A stretch of 20,619 bases of DNA from Colivivens sp963640465 (GCA_963640465.1 CAVHYP010000049.1:1-20619), one strand, 5' to 3'. Counted from the stretch's first letter, positions 1-7,293 are shown. Notes: generated from the letters alone by a model not told the origin. Numbers and translations are program-made.

Positions 1-80
1 TCCGTCCTTTCGCATCTCGCATGAATCGTGATGCTTACATCCATCTCGATGATGTTTGCCGTTGTCTGTTTCATAATCAT
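1..80 (-). CDS. possible 5' end of a minus-strand gene, truncated by window edge
   Basis: An open minus-strand frame starts at ATG 80-78, or at a second ATG two codons later (74-72), and stays open to the window edge for about 26 codons, reading roughly MIMKQTTANIIEMDVS. I do not recognise a family from so short a piece. Upstream there is a plausible weak Bacteroidetes promoter: TTTG at 180-183, a 23-bp spacer and TTCCTTTG at 149-156, one mismatch from TAnnTTTG, all read on the minus strand. The alternative is that this is chance open sequence. Confidence 0.35.
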   Translation of the reverse strand, partial: MIMKQTTANIIEMDVSITIHARCERT

Positions 81-475
81 ATAAGCAAAAGGTCTCGCCT
101 TTCTTTGAGGCTTGTTGGTTTGCAGCCCGACCTTTCTGAAAGCCGATGCAAAGGAAGAGTGATTTGCAAATTTTTACGGCAAAAAAAATCCTCCGTTTTC
201 CAGTTTGGGGGATTTGGGGGATGTGTTTTGATGATTTAGGGGATACTTGTGGGGGATACTTTCTGTTGTTTTCGGGTGTGAGGTGTGTTTATCTGCTTTC
301 CGGGCGTTGCATATTTCTGATCTTGGAATTCGTGATCGGGCTTGTATGCTGTTTGCGTCACTTCTTTATAGTAAAAGTATAAATCATCTGATTAGCAAGC
401 ATTTGATTGGGTAAAACCTGTAATTTGAGGTGTCCCGGCAAAGAGTTTTGGGTGTCCCGGCAAAGAAAACAGAAA
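81..475. other. non-coding stretch with no recognisable gene
   Basis: No convincing gene was found on either strand. The stretch holds a G-run cluster (GGGGG at 207-211 and 216-220, GGGG at 239-242, GGGGG at 251-255), with GGGGATACTT repeated at 239 and 252. It also holds a perfect 16-bp direct repeat at 429-466, listed separately. Short open frames here lack family resemblance and promoter boxes. Confidence 0.5.
429..472. repeat. 22-bp tandem direct repeat, two copies
   Basis: GGTGTCCCGGCAAAGA occurs perfectly at 429-444 and 451-466, giving a 22-bp period. It lies just beyond the terminator of the small minus-strand unit. It is one of several intergenic repeats in this window with a period of about 22 bp. 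Confidence 0.85.
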
Positions 476-500
476 AAGGACGTGCCGCTGGCACGCCCTT
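470..500 (-). terminator. rho-independent terminator of the small minus-strand unit
   Basis: The inverted repeat AAGG-a-CGTGCC (476-486) / GGCACG-c-CCTT (490-500) has a 3-nt loop and one internal mismatch. Read on the minus strand, the stem is followed by CCTTTTTCTG, a U-rich tract. It lies 19 bp past the stop codon of the downstream small ORF, which supports minus-strand transcription of 519-845. Confidence 0.75.
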
Positions 501-518
501 CTATTGTATTGGTTTAGT

Positions 519-662
519 TCAATGTAGGGTCCACTCGGCAAAGATATTGCCGTCGGAATCGGCTGTCGGGTCGTCCGAACTGCCGTCGTTGAATCTACCC
601 CGACTGAGACCCGATGCTGATGATGCCAGGAAACCCTGTGTTTCCAGTTTCATTGTCTCCAT
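519..662 (-). CDS. small acidic hypothetical protein (47 aa)
   Basis: The ORF starts at ATG 662-660, with an in-frame alternative at 653-651, and stops at TGA 521-519. I do not recognise a family. The second half is acidic and glycine/serine-rich (around GSSDDPTADSDGN), and there is no signal peptide or membrane segment. It sits in the same frame as the interrupted ORF just upstream, 12 bp away, and is followed within 20 bp by a good terminator. The two therefore look like one short transcript from a TACATTTG box at 873-880. The context (promoter box, tandem short ORFs, terminator) makes it more credible than length alone. It could also be the tail of a single degraded gene. Confidence 0.45.
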   Translation of the reverse strand: METMKLETQGFLASSASGLSRGRFNDGSSDDPTADSDGNIFAEWTLH

Positions 663-674
663 CTGTGAAACTGT

Positions 675-845
675 CTACTTTTTCTTGTTCATGTCTTTGT
701 TCATTTTGTTGTTATACATCTGCTGCAGAAGCGAGGTGAGAGAATGGGCCATCGTCTTGAGCGTTTCGTCGTCGGCTGCCACTTTCTGCAAAGCCTACCT
801 TACCGTGTTTCTCAGAATTTCTTTTGAACCCTTTGTCAAACTCAT
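675..845 (-). pseudogene. short ORF interrupted by an in-frame TAG
   Basis: From ATG 845-843 the frame reads MSLTKGSKEILRNTVR and then meets TAG at 797-795. After the stop the same frame continues with protein-like sequence (ALQKVAADDETLKTMAHSLT, then a lysine/asparagine-rich tail) to a second TAG at 677-675. A single CAG-to-TAG change would explain the break, giving an intact length of 56 aa. It is charged, helical in character and of unknown function. A possible restart is the ATG of the MAHSLT segment. The -7 box at 873-880 is well placed for this start. Confidence 0.45.
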
Positions 846-872
846 ACCAAACAAATTCAATTATACAGACCG

Positions 873-880
873 CAAATGTA
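873..880 (-). promoter_or_regulatory. Bacteroidetes -7 box for the small minus-strand unit
   Basis: On the minus strand this reads TACATTTG, an exact match to TAnnTTTG, 27 nt before the ATG at 845. I find no good TTTG -33 element at the usual 17-23 bp spacing, so strength is uncertain. Confidence 0.5.
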
Positions 881-1075
881 CAAAAAATTGAGTTCGCTGT
901 CGTGATTTGTAACAAAAATTTCATCTGAAAGGGTCATGTTTCCGTCAATCTCCATACGCACAACTCGTGCCATGCTTTGCACACAGACGTTGCATTTTGC
1001 AAGTTTTCCGCCCTAGCTGCACATAAAAAGTGGCATAATTGAACTGTTATTCGCTCTTTACTCACTTATAGGTAG

Positions 1076-1104
1076 TGGCATGCCAATAATTTTATGTACA
1101 TTTG
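1076..1104 (+). promoter_or_regulatory. pflB promoter with palindrome in place of the -33 element
   Basis: TACATTTG at 1097-1104 matches TAnnTTTG and lies 63 nt before the pflB start. No TTTG is present where a -33 element is expected. Instead there is a perfect 10-bp palindrome, TGGCATGCCA, at 1076-1085. A further GTGGCAT half-site lies at 1030-1036, matching 1075-1081. This could be an activator or repressor site, but no regulator can be named from sequence. Confidence 0.55.
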
Positions 1105-1167
1105 TAGCCTCAAAACAGGGAGTGAAAACGACCGACAAGTATCAACACTTAATATTTAACACACACT

Positions 1168-3417
1168 ATGAGACAAGAATGGAGAGGGTTCAAGGGAACC
1201 AAATGGAATACTGACGTGGATGTCCGTGACTTTATTCAGAACAACTACACGCCGTATGAAGGAGACGAATCGTTCCTGAACGGCCCGACCAAAGCAACCG
1301 ACAAACTCTGGGAAATTCTCCAGGAATTGCAGAAAGAGGAAAGAGCGAAGGGCGGAGTGCTGGACATGGAGACAGAGATCGTGAGCAGCATCACAGCCTA
1401 TGGTGCGGGGTATATTAGCGAAGAGACTAAAGAACTGGAGCAGGTGGTAGGACTTCAGACTGACAAACCGCTGAAGCGCGCATTCATGCCTTTCGGCGGC
1501 ATCAAGATGGCTGAACAGGCATGCACCACCTACGGCTACACTCCGTCGCCCGAACTGCATACGATTTTCACTAAATACTGCAGGACTCACAACGAAGGAG
1601 TGTTCGACGCCTACACTGATGAGATGAAGCGCGTGCGCCACAACCATATCCTCACCGGACTGCCCGACACCTACGGACGAGGCAGAATCGTGGGCGACTA
1701 CAGGCGTGTGGCTCTCTACGGAATCGACTTCCTCATCGAGAAAAAGCAAGACGACCTCAACTTCATCGGCAGCGGCACAATGACCGAAGACGTCATCCGC
1801 CTGCGCGAGGAAGTGGCAATGCAGATAAAGGCACTGAAGGAAATGAAGGAAATGGGCAACATCTACGGATTCGACATCTCCAAACCTGCGGCCAATGCAA
1901 AGGAAGCTGTGCAGTGGCTCTACTTCGGCTACCTGGCTGCAACAAAGACTCAGAACGGTGCCGCAATGAGTGTGGGCCGTGTGTCCACATTCCTCGACAT
2001 CTACATACAGCGCGACCTTCAGGAAGGTACCATCACTGAAGAGCAGGCTCAGGAACTCATCGACCATCTGGTCATGAAATTCCGAATGGTCAAGTTCGCA
2101 CGCATCCCGTCATACAACCAGTTGTTCTCGGGCGACCCGGTATGGGCAACACTCGAAGTGGCCGGCATGGGACAGGACGGACGATCGATGGTGACCAAGA
2201 ACGACTTCCGTTTCCTCCACACACTGGAGAACATGGGACCATCGCCCGAACCAAACCTCACAGTGCTCTACAGTTCACGTCTGCCACTGGCATTCAAGAA
2301 ATACGCATCGAAGATTTCTGTCACCACAAGTTCCATCCAGTATGAGAACGACGATGTGATGCGACCAATCTGGGGCGACGACTACAGCATCTGTTGTTGT
2401 GTGTCTGCCACTCAGACCGGCAAGGAGATGCAGTTCTTCGGAGCACGCGCCAACCTTGCCAAATGTCTCACCTACGCCATCAGCGGCGGCATTGACTCAC
2501 GCACACGCGAGCAGTGCGGACCTGCCCAGCGTCCAATCGAAGGCGACTACGTGACCTACGAAGAGTTCATGCCTAAGTTCGATGCCATGATGGAATGGCT
2601 TGCCGATGTCTATGTCAACACACTCAACCTCATCCATTACATGCACGACAAGTACTTCTATGAGGCTGCAGAGATGGCACTCATCGACACCAACGTGCGC
2701 CGCACTTTCGCAACCGGAATTGCTGGATTCAGCCATGTGGTGGACTCCATCAGCGCCATCAAATATGCAAAGGTGAAAATCAAGCGCGACGAAACCGGAT
2801 TCCCACTCGAGTTCGAGACTGAAGGCGACTTCCCACGCTACGGCAACGACGACGACAGAGCCGACGAAATAGCAGTGTGGCTGTTGAAGACATTCATGAA
2901 CAAGATAAGGAAATACCACACCTACCGCAACTCCGAACCAACCACCAGCATCCTCACCATCACCTCAAACGTGGTTTACGGCAAGTATACAAGCAATATG
3001 CCCGACGGACGAAAGGCTGGTGCCCCACTCTCCCCTGGTGCCAACCCATCATACGGTGCAGAGAAGAACGGACTGCTGGCATCGCTCAACTCTGTTGCCA
3101 AACTGCCCTACGAATATGCCCTCGACGGAATATCCAACACCCAGACCATTGCACCGTCAGCACTCGGGCACAACGACGAAGAGCGCACAGACACACTGGT
3201 CAGCGTGCTCGACGGCTACTTCGCCAAGGGAGCACACCATTTGAACGTGAACGTGTTTGGGGTGGACAAACTCATCGATGCGATGAACCATCCCGAGAAA
3301 CCCGAATACGCAAACTTCACCATACGCGTCAGCGGATATGCAGTGAAGTTCATCGACCTCACCAAAGAGCAGCAGATGGACGTGATTGCACGCCAGGCAC
3401 ACGAGCGTCTCGCATAA
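1168..3417 (+). CDS. pflB: formate C-acetyltransferase (pyruvate formate-lyase)
   Basis: This cytoplasmic glycyl-radical enzyme converts pyruvate plus CoA to acetyl-CoA and formate during anaerobic fermentation. The protein is 749 aa, close to the E. coli length of 760. The catalytic thiyl pair is C410-C411 in YSICCCVSATQ, preceded by an extra Cys409. It is followed by the family signature KEMQFFGARANLAKC. The radical glycine is G723 in IRVSGYAVKF, 26 residues from the C-terminus as in E. coli. The start ATG follows a -7 box by 63 nt, and the N-terminus (RQEWRGFKGTKWN) fits the family. The activase gene pflA follows 245 bp downstream, with a hairpin in between that may reduce its expression. 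It is presumably oxygen-labile in the active form. Identification is secure. Confidence 0.98.
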   Translation: MRQEWRGFKGTKWNTDVDVRDFIQNNYTPYEGDESFLNGPTKATDKLWEILQELQKEERAKGGVLDMETEIVSSITAYGAGYISEETKELEQVVGLQTDKPLKRAFMPFGGIKMAEQACTTYGYTPSPELHTIFTKYCRTHNEGVFDAYTDEMKRVRHNHILTGLPDTYGRGRIVGDYRRVALYGIDFLIEKKQDDLNFIGSGTMTEDVIRLREEVAMQIKALKEMKEMGNIYGFDISKPAANAKEAVQWLYFGYLAATKTQNGAAMSVGRVSTFLDIYIQRDLQEGTITEEQAQELIDHLVMKFRMVKFARIPSYNQLFSGDPVWATLEVAGMGQDGRSMVTKNDFRFLHTLENMGPSPEPNLTVLYSSRLPLAFKKYASKISVTTSSIQYENDDVMRPIWGDDYSICCCVSATQTGKEMQFFGARANLAKCLTYAISGGIDSRTREQCGPAQRPIEGDYVTYEEFMPKFDAMMEWLADVYVNTLNLIHYMHDKYFYEAAEMALIDTNVRRTFATGIAGFSHVVDSISAIKYAKVKIKRDETGFPLEFETEGDFPRYGNDDDRADEIAVWLLKTFMNKIRKYHTYRNSEPTTSILTITSNVVYGKYTSNMPDGRKAGAPLSPGANPSYGAEKNGLLASLNSVAKLPYEYALDGISNTQTIAPSALGHNDEERTDTLVSVLDGYFAKGAHHLNVNVFGVDKLIDAMNHPEKPEYANFTIRVSGYAVKFIDLTKEQQMDVIARQAHERLA

Positions 3418-3438
3418 TCACGATCACTTACCAATACA

Positions 3439-3494
3439 CCCACAGCCGCTTCCACCCCCAGGCCCAGTATGCAGCCGGAAGTGACTGTGGGTTT
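3439..3494 (+). terminator. hairpin after pflB, possible partial terminator
   Basis: CCCACAG-CC-GCTTCC (3439-3453) pairs with GGAAGT-GA-CTGTGGG (3477-3491): 7 bp, a 2x2 internal loop, and 6 bp with one G-T pair. The loop is about 23 nt and TTTAT follows. It starts 22 nt after the pflB stop. The U tract is weak, so it could be a terminator, a 3' stabiliser or a read-through attenuator before pflA. Confidence 0.5.
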
Positions 3495-3496
3495 AT

Positions 3497-3540
3497 AATT
3501 CGCTTACGGCAAGTTTACAATTCGCTTCCGACAAATATCC
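3497..3540. repeat. imperfect 22-bp tandem repeat, two copies
   Basis: AATTCGCTT occurs at 3497 and 3519. The surrounding units align over about 22 bp (TTACGGCAAGTTT against TCCGACAAATAT). Confidence 0.6.
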
Positions 3541-3580
3541 TTGGAGGATTGCCAGGACAAGATTTCAGTCAACTTCAAAC

Positions 3581-3643
3581 TATATTCATCTTTACAACTA
3601 TACCCATCTTTATATTACATGTCAAACCATTCAATGTCAAACC
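3581..3643. repeat. short imperfect tandem repeats upstream of pflA
   Basis: Two units of 18 bp, TATATTCATCTTTACAAC (3581-3598) and TATACCCATCTTTATATT (3599-3616), are followed by ATGTCAAACC at both 3619 and 3634 (15-bp period). I see no TAnnTTTG promoter in this gap, so pflA may depend on read-through from pflB. Confidence 0.55.
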
Positions 3644-3662
3644 CTCCAAAACTTTCAGAATC

Positions 3663-4409
3663 ATGACCGACACTACTCCCCTATTGGGCAACATACATTC
3701 CACTGAATCATTCGGATCAGTCGACGGACCAGGTATCCGCTTCATCATCTTCCTCAAGGGATGTCACATGCGCTGCCGCTACTGCCACAACCCCGACACA
3801 TGGAGTACCGAAAGCAACGACCTGCGCAGCGCAGAAGAACTGATCGGTCAAGCCGAACGCTACCGACCTTACTGGGGAACCACGGGCGGAATAACTGTCA
3901 GCGGAGGCGAAGCCCTGCTCCAAATCGATTTCCTCATCGACCTTTTCCGCATGGCAAAGCAACGTGACATCAACACCTGTCTCGACACCTCGGCACAACC
4001 GTTCACGCGCAACGATCCTTTCTTCTCAAAGTTCAGGCAGTTGATGTCACTCACCGACCTTGTGCTGTTTGACATAAAGCACATCGACGACGATGCACAC
4101 AAGAGCCTCACCCAATGGGGCAACGCCAACATCCTCGACTGCGCCCGTTTCCTCTCGGACATCAATGTCCCAGTATGGATTCGCCACGTGCTGGTGCCGG
4201 GAGTGACCGACGACGATGCCAATCTTCACCGCCTCCGTGACTTCATCGACACACTTTCCAATGTGCAGAAAGTGGAAGTACTCCCCTACCATACCATGGG
4301 AGTCTACAAATGGGAACAACTCGGACTGCACTACACGTTGCAAGACGTCAACTCTCCTACAGCCGAAAGCATAGCAAATGCCGAACGCATCTTGTGCGGC
4401 AAGGAATGA
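3663..4409 (+). CDS. pflA: pyruvate formate-lyase activating enzyme (radical SAM)
   Basis: This radical-SAM enzyme abstracts a hydrogen from Gly723 of PflB to install the glycyl radical, using a 4Fe-4S cluster and S-adenosylmethionine. The protein is 248 aa, against 246 in E. coli. The cluster motif CX3CX2C is at C34, C38 and C41 (GCHMRCRYCHNPDTW). The SAM-binding GGE motif is at 81-83 (ITVSGGEALLQ). The N-terminal STESFGSVDGPGIRF is characteristic of glycyl-radical activases. ATG 3663 is chosen because the frame upstream is the out-of-frame shadow of pflB and has no closer ATG. The 245-bp gap to pflB holds a hairpin and short repeats. The partner is clear from adjacency, and identification is secure. 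Confidence 0.97.
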   Translation: MTDTTPLLGNIHSTESFGSVDGPGIRFIIFLKGCHMRCRYCHNPDTWSTESNDLRSAEELIGQAERYRPYWGTTGGITVSGGEALLQIDFLIDLFRMAKQRDINTCLDTSAQPFTRNDPFFSKFRQLMSLTDLVLFDIKHIDDDAHKSLTQWGNANILDCARFLSDINVPVWIRHVLVPGVTDDDANLHRLRDFIDTLSNVQKVEVLPYHTMGVYKWEQLGLHYTLQDVNSPTAESIANAERILCGKE

Positions 4410-4427
4410 TTCCGCATCCGGCATTCT

Positions 4428-4560
4428 CGTGTCAAGTTACGTTTCAAGTCCAACCCCGCATCAAGTTCAGCTTAACGTACAATTTCATATCAAGTTCAGC
4501 CTTACTCCCAGATTCATGTCAAGCATAGAATTTTCCACAATAAAGTTTGTCAAGTTATCA
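4428..4560. repeat. degenerate 29-bp periodic array upstream of gmd
   Basis: The core TCAAG(TT) recurs at 4432, 4461, 4490 and 4519, exactly 29 bp apart, with further copies at 4444, 4550 and 4558. TCAAGTTCAGC is identical at 4461 and 4490. Outside the core the units are poorly conserved. The array fills the space between pflA and the -33 box of the gmd promoter, so it could be a set of operator half-sites or simply a decaying tandem duplication. Confidence 0.65.
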
Positions 4561-4578
4561 AGAAATCCACTAACTTTG
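4546..4578 (+). promoter_or_regulatory. gmd promoter
   Basis: TTTG at 4546-4549, a 21-bp spacer and TAACTTTG at 4571-4578 fully match the Bacteroidetes consensus. Only 8 nt separate the -7 box from ATG 4587, so the transcript is expected to be leaderless or nearly so. This places the helix-turn-helix segment inside the mRNA. Confidence 0.8.
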
Positions 4579-4586
4579 CAGCCGTT

Positions 4587-5903
4587 ATGAAAGATACAAC
4601 AGTAATCCAGAACCTGAAGGCTGCCATGCACCGCAATGGCATCAGTCAGAGAGAACTTGCCAGGATGATTGGCAAGGACGAGACCGTTATCTCACGTTGG
4701 CTTGCGGGCAAGGTCGGAATATCCAAGATCTCCATCGAACTGCTGGAGTCGGTGTTGAACGAAAAACTTATAACAGACAATAGCAATATGAAGACAGCTT
4801 TGATTACAGGAGTTACCGGACAGGATGGCAGCTACCTCAGTGAGTTTCTACTTGACAAAGGTTACGATGTTCATGGAATAATACGCCGCAGTTCGGTCGA
4901 CTACCGCGAGCGCATTGCCCATCTCGAGGGACATCCCCATTTCCATCTGCATTTCGGTGACCTCGGCGATTCAATGTCGCTGGTGAAAGTGATGGGCGCA
5001 GTACGTCCGGACGAAGTCTACAACCTTGCAGCACAAAGCCATGTGCAGGTCAGCTTCGACTCACCCGAGTTCACTGCCGACGTGGATGCCACCGGAGTGC
5101 TCCGTGTACTTGAGGCAGTACGTGCATGCGGACTCGAAAACACGTGCCGTATCTACCAGGCTTCCACATCCGAACTCTACGGCAAGGTGGAGGAAGTGCC
5201 ACAGAATGAAAACACACCGTTCCATCCCTACAGCCCCTATGCAGTAGCCAAACTCTATGGATTCTGGATTGTGAAGGAATACCGCGAAGCCTACAACATG
5301 TTCTGCTGCTCAGGTATACTCTTCAACCACGAGTCCGAGCGCCGTGGCGAGACATTCGTAACACGCAAAATCACACTTGCTGCCGCACGCATCTCCCAAG
5401 GCAAGCAAGACTGCCTCTACCTCGGCAACCTCTCGTCATTGCGTGACTGGGGCTATGCCAAGGACTACGTGGAGTGCATGTGGCTCATACTTCAGAATAA
5501 GCAACCCGAGGACTTCGTAATTGCCACCGGAGTGCAGCACTCCGTACGCGAGTTCGCCTACTATGCGTTCAAGCACGTGGGCATAGAGCTCGAGTTCAAG
5601 GGTGAAGGACTGAACGAAGTGGGCGTGTGCGTGAAAGTGAGCAGCAACGCAAGCAAAGAACTGGTTGGCAAGGAACTGGTGAAAGTCAAGGAAGACTTCT
5701 ACCGCCCTACCGATGTGGTCAACCTCTGGGGCGACCCCACCAAGGCAAAGGCAAAGTTGGGTTGGAATCCTTCGAAGACCTCGTTTGAAGAGCTTGTGAA
5801 GATAATGGTGGAAAGCGATTTGGCAAAGGTGGCAGCAGAAGGCGCAGCAGCCAAGGTACGCACCAACCTTGCCGAGTATCTTGAGAAAGGAATTGTCAAG
5901 TAA
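4587..5903 (+). CDS. gmd: GDP-mannose 4,6-dehydratase with N-terminal HTH domain
   Basis: The enzyme dehydrates GDP-D-mannose to GDP-4-keto-6-deoxymannose, the first committed step to GDP-L-fucose. Residues 68-438 are a full-length SDR-type GMD. The NADP-binding TGVTGQDG is at 74-81. The catalytic residues are T194 and E196 (ASTSELYG) and Y218/K222 (YSPYAVAKLYG). Residues 1-67 are a Cro/C1-type helix-turn-helix (SQRELARMIGKDETVISRWL) joined in frame. The usual GMD start corresponds to M68 (ATG 4788). Upstream there are no stops in frame, and the promoter abuts ATG 4587, so the long form should be translated. An internal start at 4788 could also yield normal GMD. fcl follows after 11 bp. The enzyme call is secure; the biological role of the fusion is open. 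Confidence 0.95.
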   Translation: MKDTTVIQNLKAAMHRNGISQRELARMIGKDETVISRWLAGKVGISKISIELLESVLNEKLITDNSNMKTALITGVTGQDGSYLSEFLLDKGYDVHGIIRRSSVDYRERIAHLEGHPHFHLHFGDLGDSMSLVKVMGAVRPDEVYNLAAQSHVQVSFDSPEFTADVDATGVLRVLEAVRACGLENTCRIYQASTSELYGKVEEVPQNENTPFHPYSPYAVAKLYGFWIVKEYREAYNMFCCSGILFNHESERRGETFVTRKITLAAARISQGKQDCLYLGNLSSLRDWGYAKDYVECMWLILQNKQPEDFVIATGVQHSVREFAYYAFKHVGIELEFKGEGLNEVGVCVKVSSNASKELVGKELVKVKEDFYRPTDVVNLWGDPTKAKAKLGWNPSKTSFEELVKIMVESDLAKVAAEGAAAKVRTNLAEYLEKGIVK

Positions 5904-5914
5904 TAATAAGGTAT

Positions 5915-7120
5915 ATGCTATCAAAAGATTCTAAGATATATGTAGCGGGCCATCGCGGACTCGTAGGTTCTGCCATCTGGAACAACCTCAAGTCACGCGG
6001 CTACAACAACCTCGTGGGACGCACCCACAAGGAACTCGACCTCACCGACCAATACGCAGTCAAGGCATTCTTCGACCAGGAACAGCCCGATGCAGTGGTC
6101 CTTGCAGCCGCATTCGTGGGAGGCATCATGGCAAACAGCCTCTACCGTGCCGACTTCATCATGATGAACATGAAGATGCAGTGTAACGTGATTTCCGAAT
6201 CTTATGCCCACGGAGTGAAAAAGCTCCTCTTCCTCGGTAGCACCTGCATCTATCCGAAAAACGCACCCCAGCCGATGCCTGAAGACTGCCTGCTCACATC
6301 CCCGCTCGAATACACCAACGAAGAGTATGCCATCGCAAAGATTGCAGGGCTCAAGATGTGTGAAAGCTACAACCTGCAGTACGGCACCAACTACATCGCA
6401 GTGATGCCCACCAATCTCTACGGACCCAACGATAACTTCCATCTCGAGAACTCACACGTCATGCCAGCCATGATGCGCAAGATTTACCTTGCCAAACTCA
6501 TCGCCGACAACAACTGGCAAGCCATCCGCAAGGATATGGACAAGCGCCCGGTCAATCCGCCGTCAAAACTTGCCGAGATAGTAGGCAAGGAGAATGTCGA
6601 CGGAAAGAGTTCACAGCAGCGCATACTCGACACACTCGCCTTCTATGGCATCGAGAACAACAAAGTAACCCTCTGGGGCGACGGTTCGCCACTCCGCGAG
6701 TTTCTTTGGAGCGAAGACATGGCAGATGCATCAGTACATGTGCTGGTCAACGTAGACTTCAGCGACATCATCGGAATCCAGAAATATTCCTCAGTGTTCT
6801 ATGGAGTGAAAGCCGACGGAGCAGTCGACCGCAACAACAGCGAAGGACGCGGCGGAGCCATACCTTCACTCGGAGAAATCCGCAACTGCCACATCAATGT
6901 AGGCACCGGCAAGGAACTCACCATACGTGAACTCGCAGAACTTGTAGTCAAGGCAGTGGGATTCACCGGCGAAATTGTCTGGGACTCCACAAAGCCCAAC
7001 GGCACACCACGCAAACTCATCGACGTAAGCAAACTCCACAGCCTCGGATGGACCCACAAAGTAGAGATCGAAGACGGAGTGCAGAAACTCTTCGACTGGT
7101 ATCAGTCAACCATCATCTGA
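5915..7120 (+). CDS. fcl: GDP-L-fucose synthase
   Basis: This enzyme performs the 3,5-epimerisation and NADPH-dependent 4-reduction of GDP-4-keto-6-deoxymannose to GDP-L-fucose, used for capsule, LPS or glycoprotein fucosylation. It is an SDR fold. GHRGLVGSAIW (residues 12-22) is the nucleotide-binding turn, LGSTCIYP carries the catalytic serine, and Y138/K142 lie in EEYAIAKIAG. At 401 aa it is longer than the E. coli enzyme (about 321 aa). From memory it also exceeds the usual Bacteroides length by about 40 residues. The extra sequence lies around PPSKLAEIVGKENVDGK and around VKADGAVDRNNSEGRGG. It is co-transcribed with gmd (11-bp gap) and followed by a terminator at 7162. Confidence 0.96.
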   Translation: MLSKDSKIYVAGHRGLVGSAIWNNLKSRGYNNLVGRTHKELDLTDQYAVKAFFDQEQPDAVVLAAAFVGGIMANSLYRADFIMMNMKMQCNVISESYAHGVKKLLFLGSTCIYPKNAPQPMPEDCLLTSPLEYTNEEYAIAKIAGLKMCESYNLQYGTNYIAVMPTNLYGPNDNFHLENSHVMPAMMRKIYLAKLIADNNWQAIRKDMDKRPVNPPSKLAEIVGKENVDGKSSQQRILDTLAFYGIENNKVTLWGDGSPLREFLWSEDMADASVHVLVNVDFSDIIGIQKYSSVFYGVKADGAVDRNNSEGRGGAIPSLGEIRNCHINVGTGKELTIRELAELVVKAVGFTGEIVWDSTKPNGTPRKLIDVSKLHSLGWTHKVEIEDGVQKLFDWYQSTII

Positions 7121-7161
7121 CCCTCGTCAACCATTCTTTCATCCGACAATGAGGACATACC

Positions 7162-7196
7162 GGCACCGTTACACACAGAAAACGGTGCCTTTCTTC
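7162..7196 (+). terminator. terminator of the gmd-fcl operon
   Basis: GGCACCGTT (7162-7170) pairs perfectly with AACGGTGCC (7181-7189) around a 10-nt loop, followed by TTTCTTC. It lies 42 nt after the fcl stop and before the next promoter. Confidence 0.75.
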
Positions 7197-7238
7197 GAAA
7201 AACAAGAGAAAACTGGCATCATGCAGCCGAAAACTCCG

Positions 7239-7246
7239 TAAATTTG
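7239..7246 (+). promoter_or_regulatory. -7 box of the cupin-manA gene
   Basis: TAAATTTG matches TAnnTTTG. It lies 47 nt before ATG 7294 and directly after the gmd-fcl terminator. No clear -33 TTTG is present. The box overlaps a possible GTG start at 7246, which argues for starting the protein at 7294. Confidence 0.6.
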
Positions 7247-7293
7247 TGTTCTGTTCCCGGAATTCGGGCAGACTACACATCAAGCATTCAGGT

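Noticed and set aside
207..255. G-quadruplex from four G-runs
   Set aside because: One loop is about 18 nt, and no gene or promoter is placed to use it; noted only as a G-rich tandem repeat.
430..891. 153-codon plus-strand open frame
   Set aside because: It crosses a minus-strand terminator and promoter and has no family resemblance; the opposite strand explains the region better.
1156..2067. Long minus-strand open frame (303 codons) opposite pflB
   Set aside because: Lies antisense to a secure pflB; the His/Cys/Val-rich composition is typical of a reverse-complement shadow.
2877..3662. Upstream extension of the pflA frame
   Set aside because: It overlaps the 3' half of pflB out of frame and has Arg/His/Gln-rich nonsense composition; PflA homology begins at 3663.
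7246..7293. GTG start for the cupin-manA gene
   Set aside because: The codon overlaps the -7 box, so it would lie before the transcription start.
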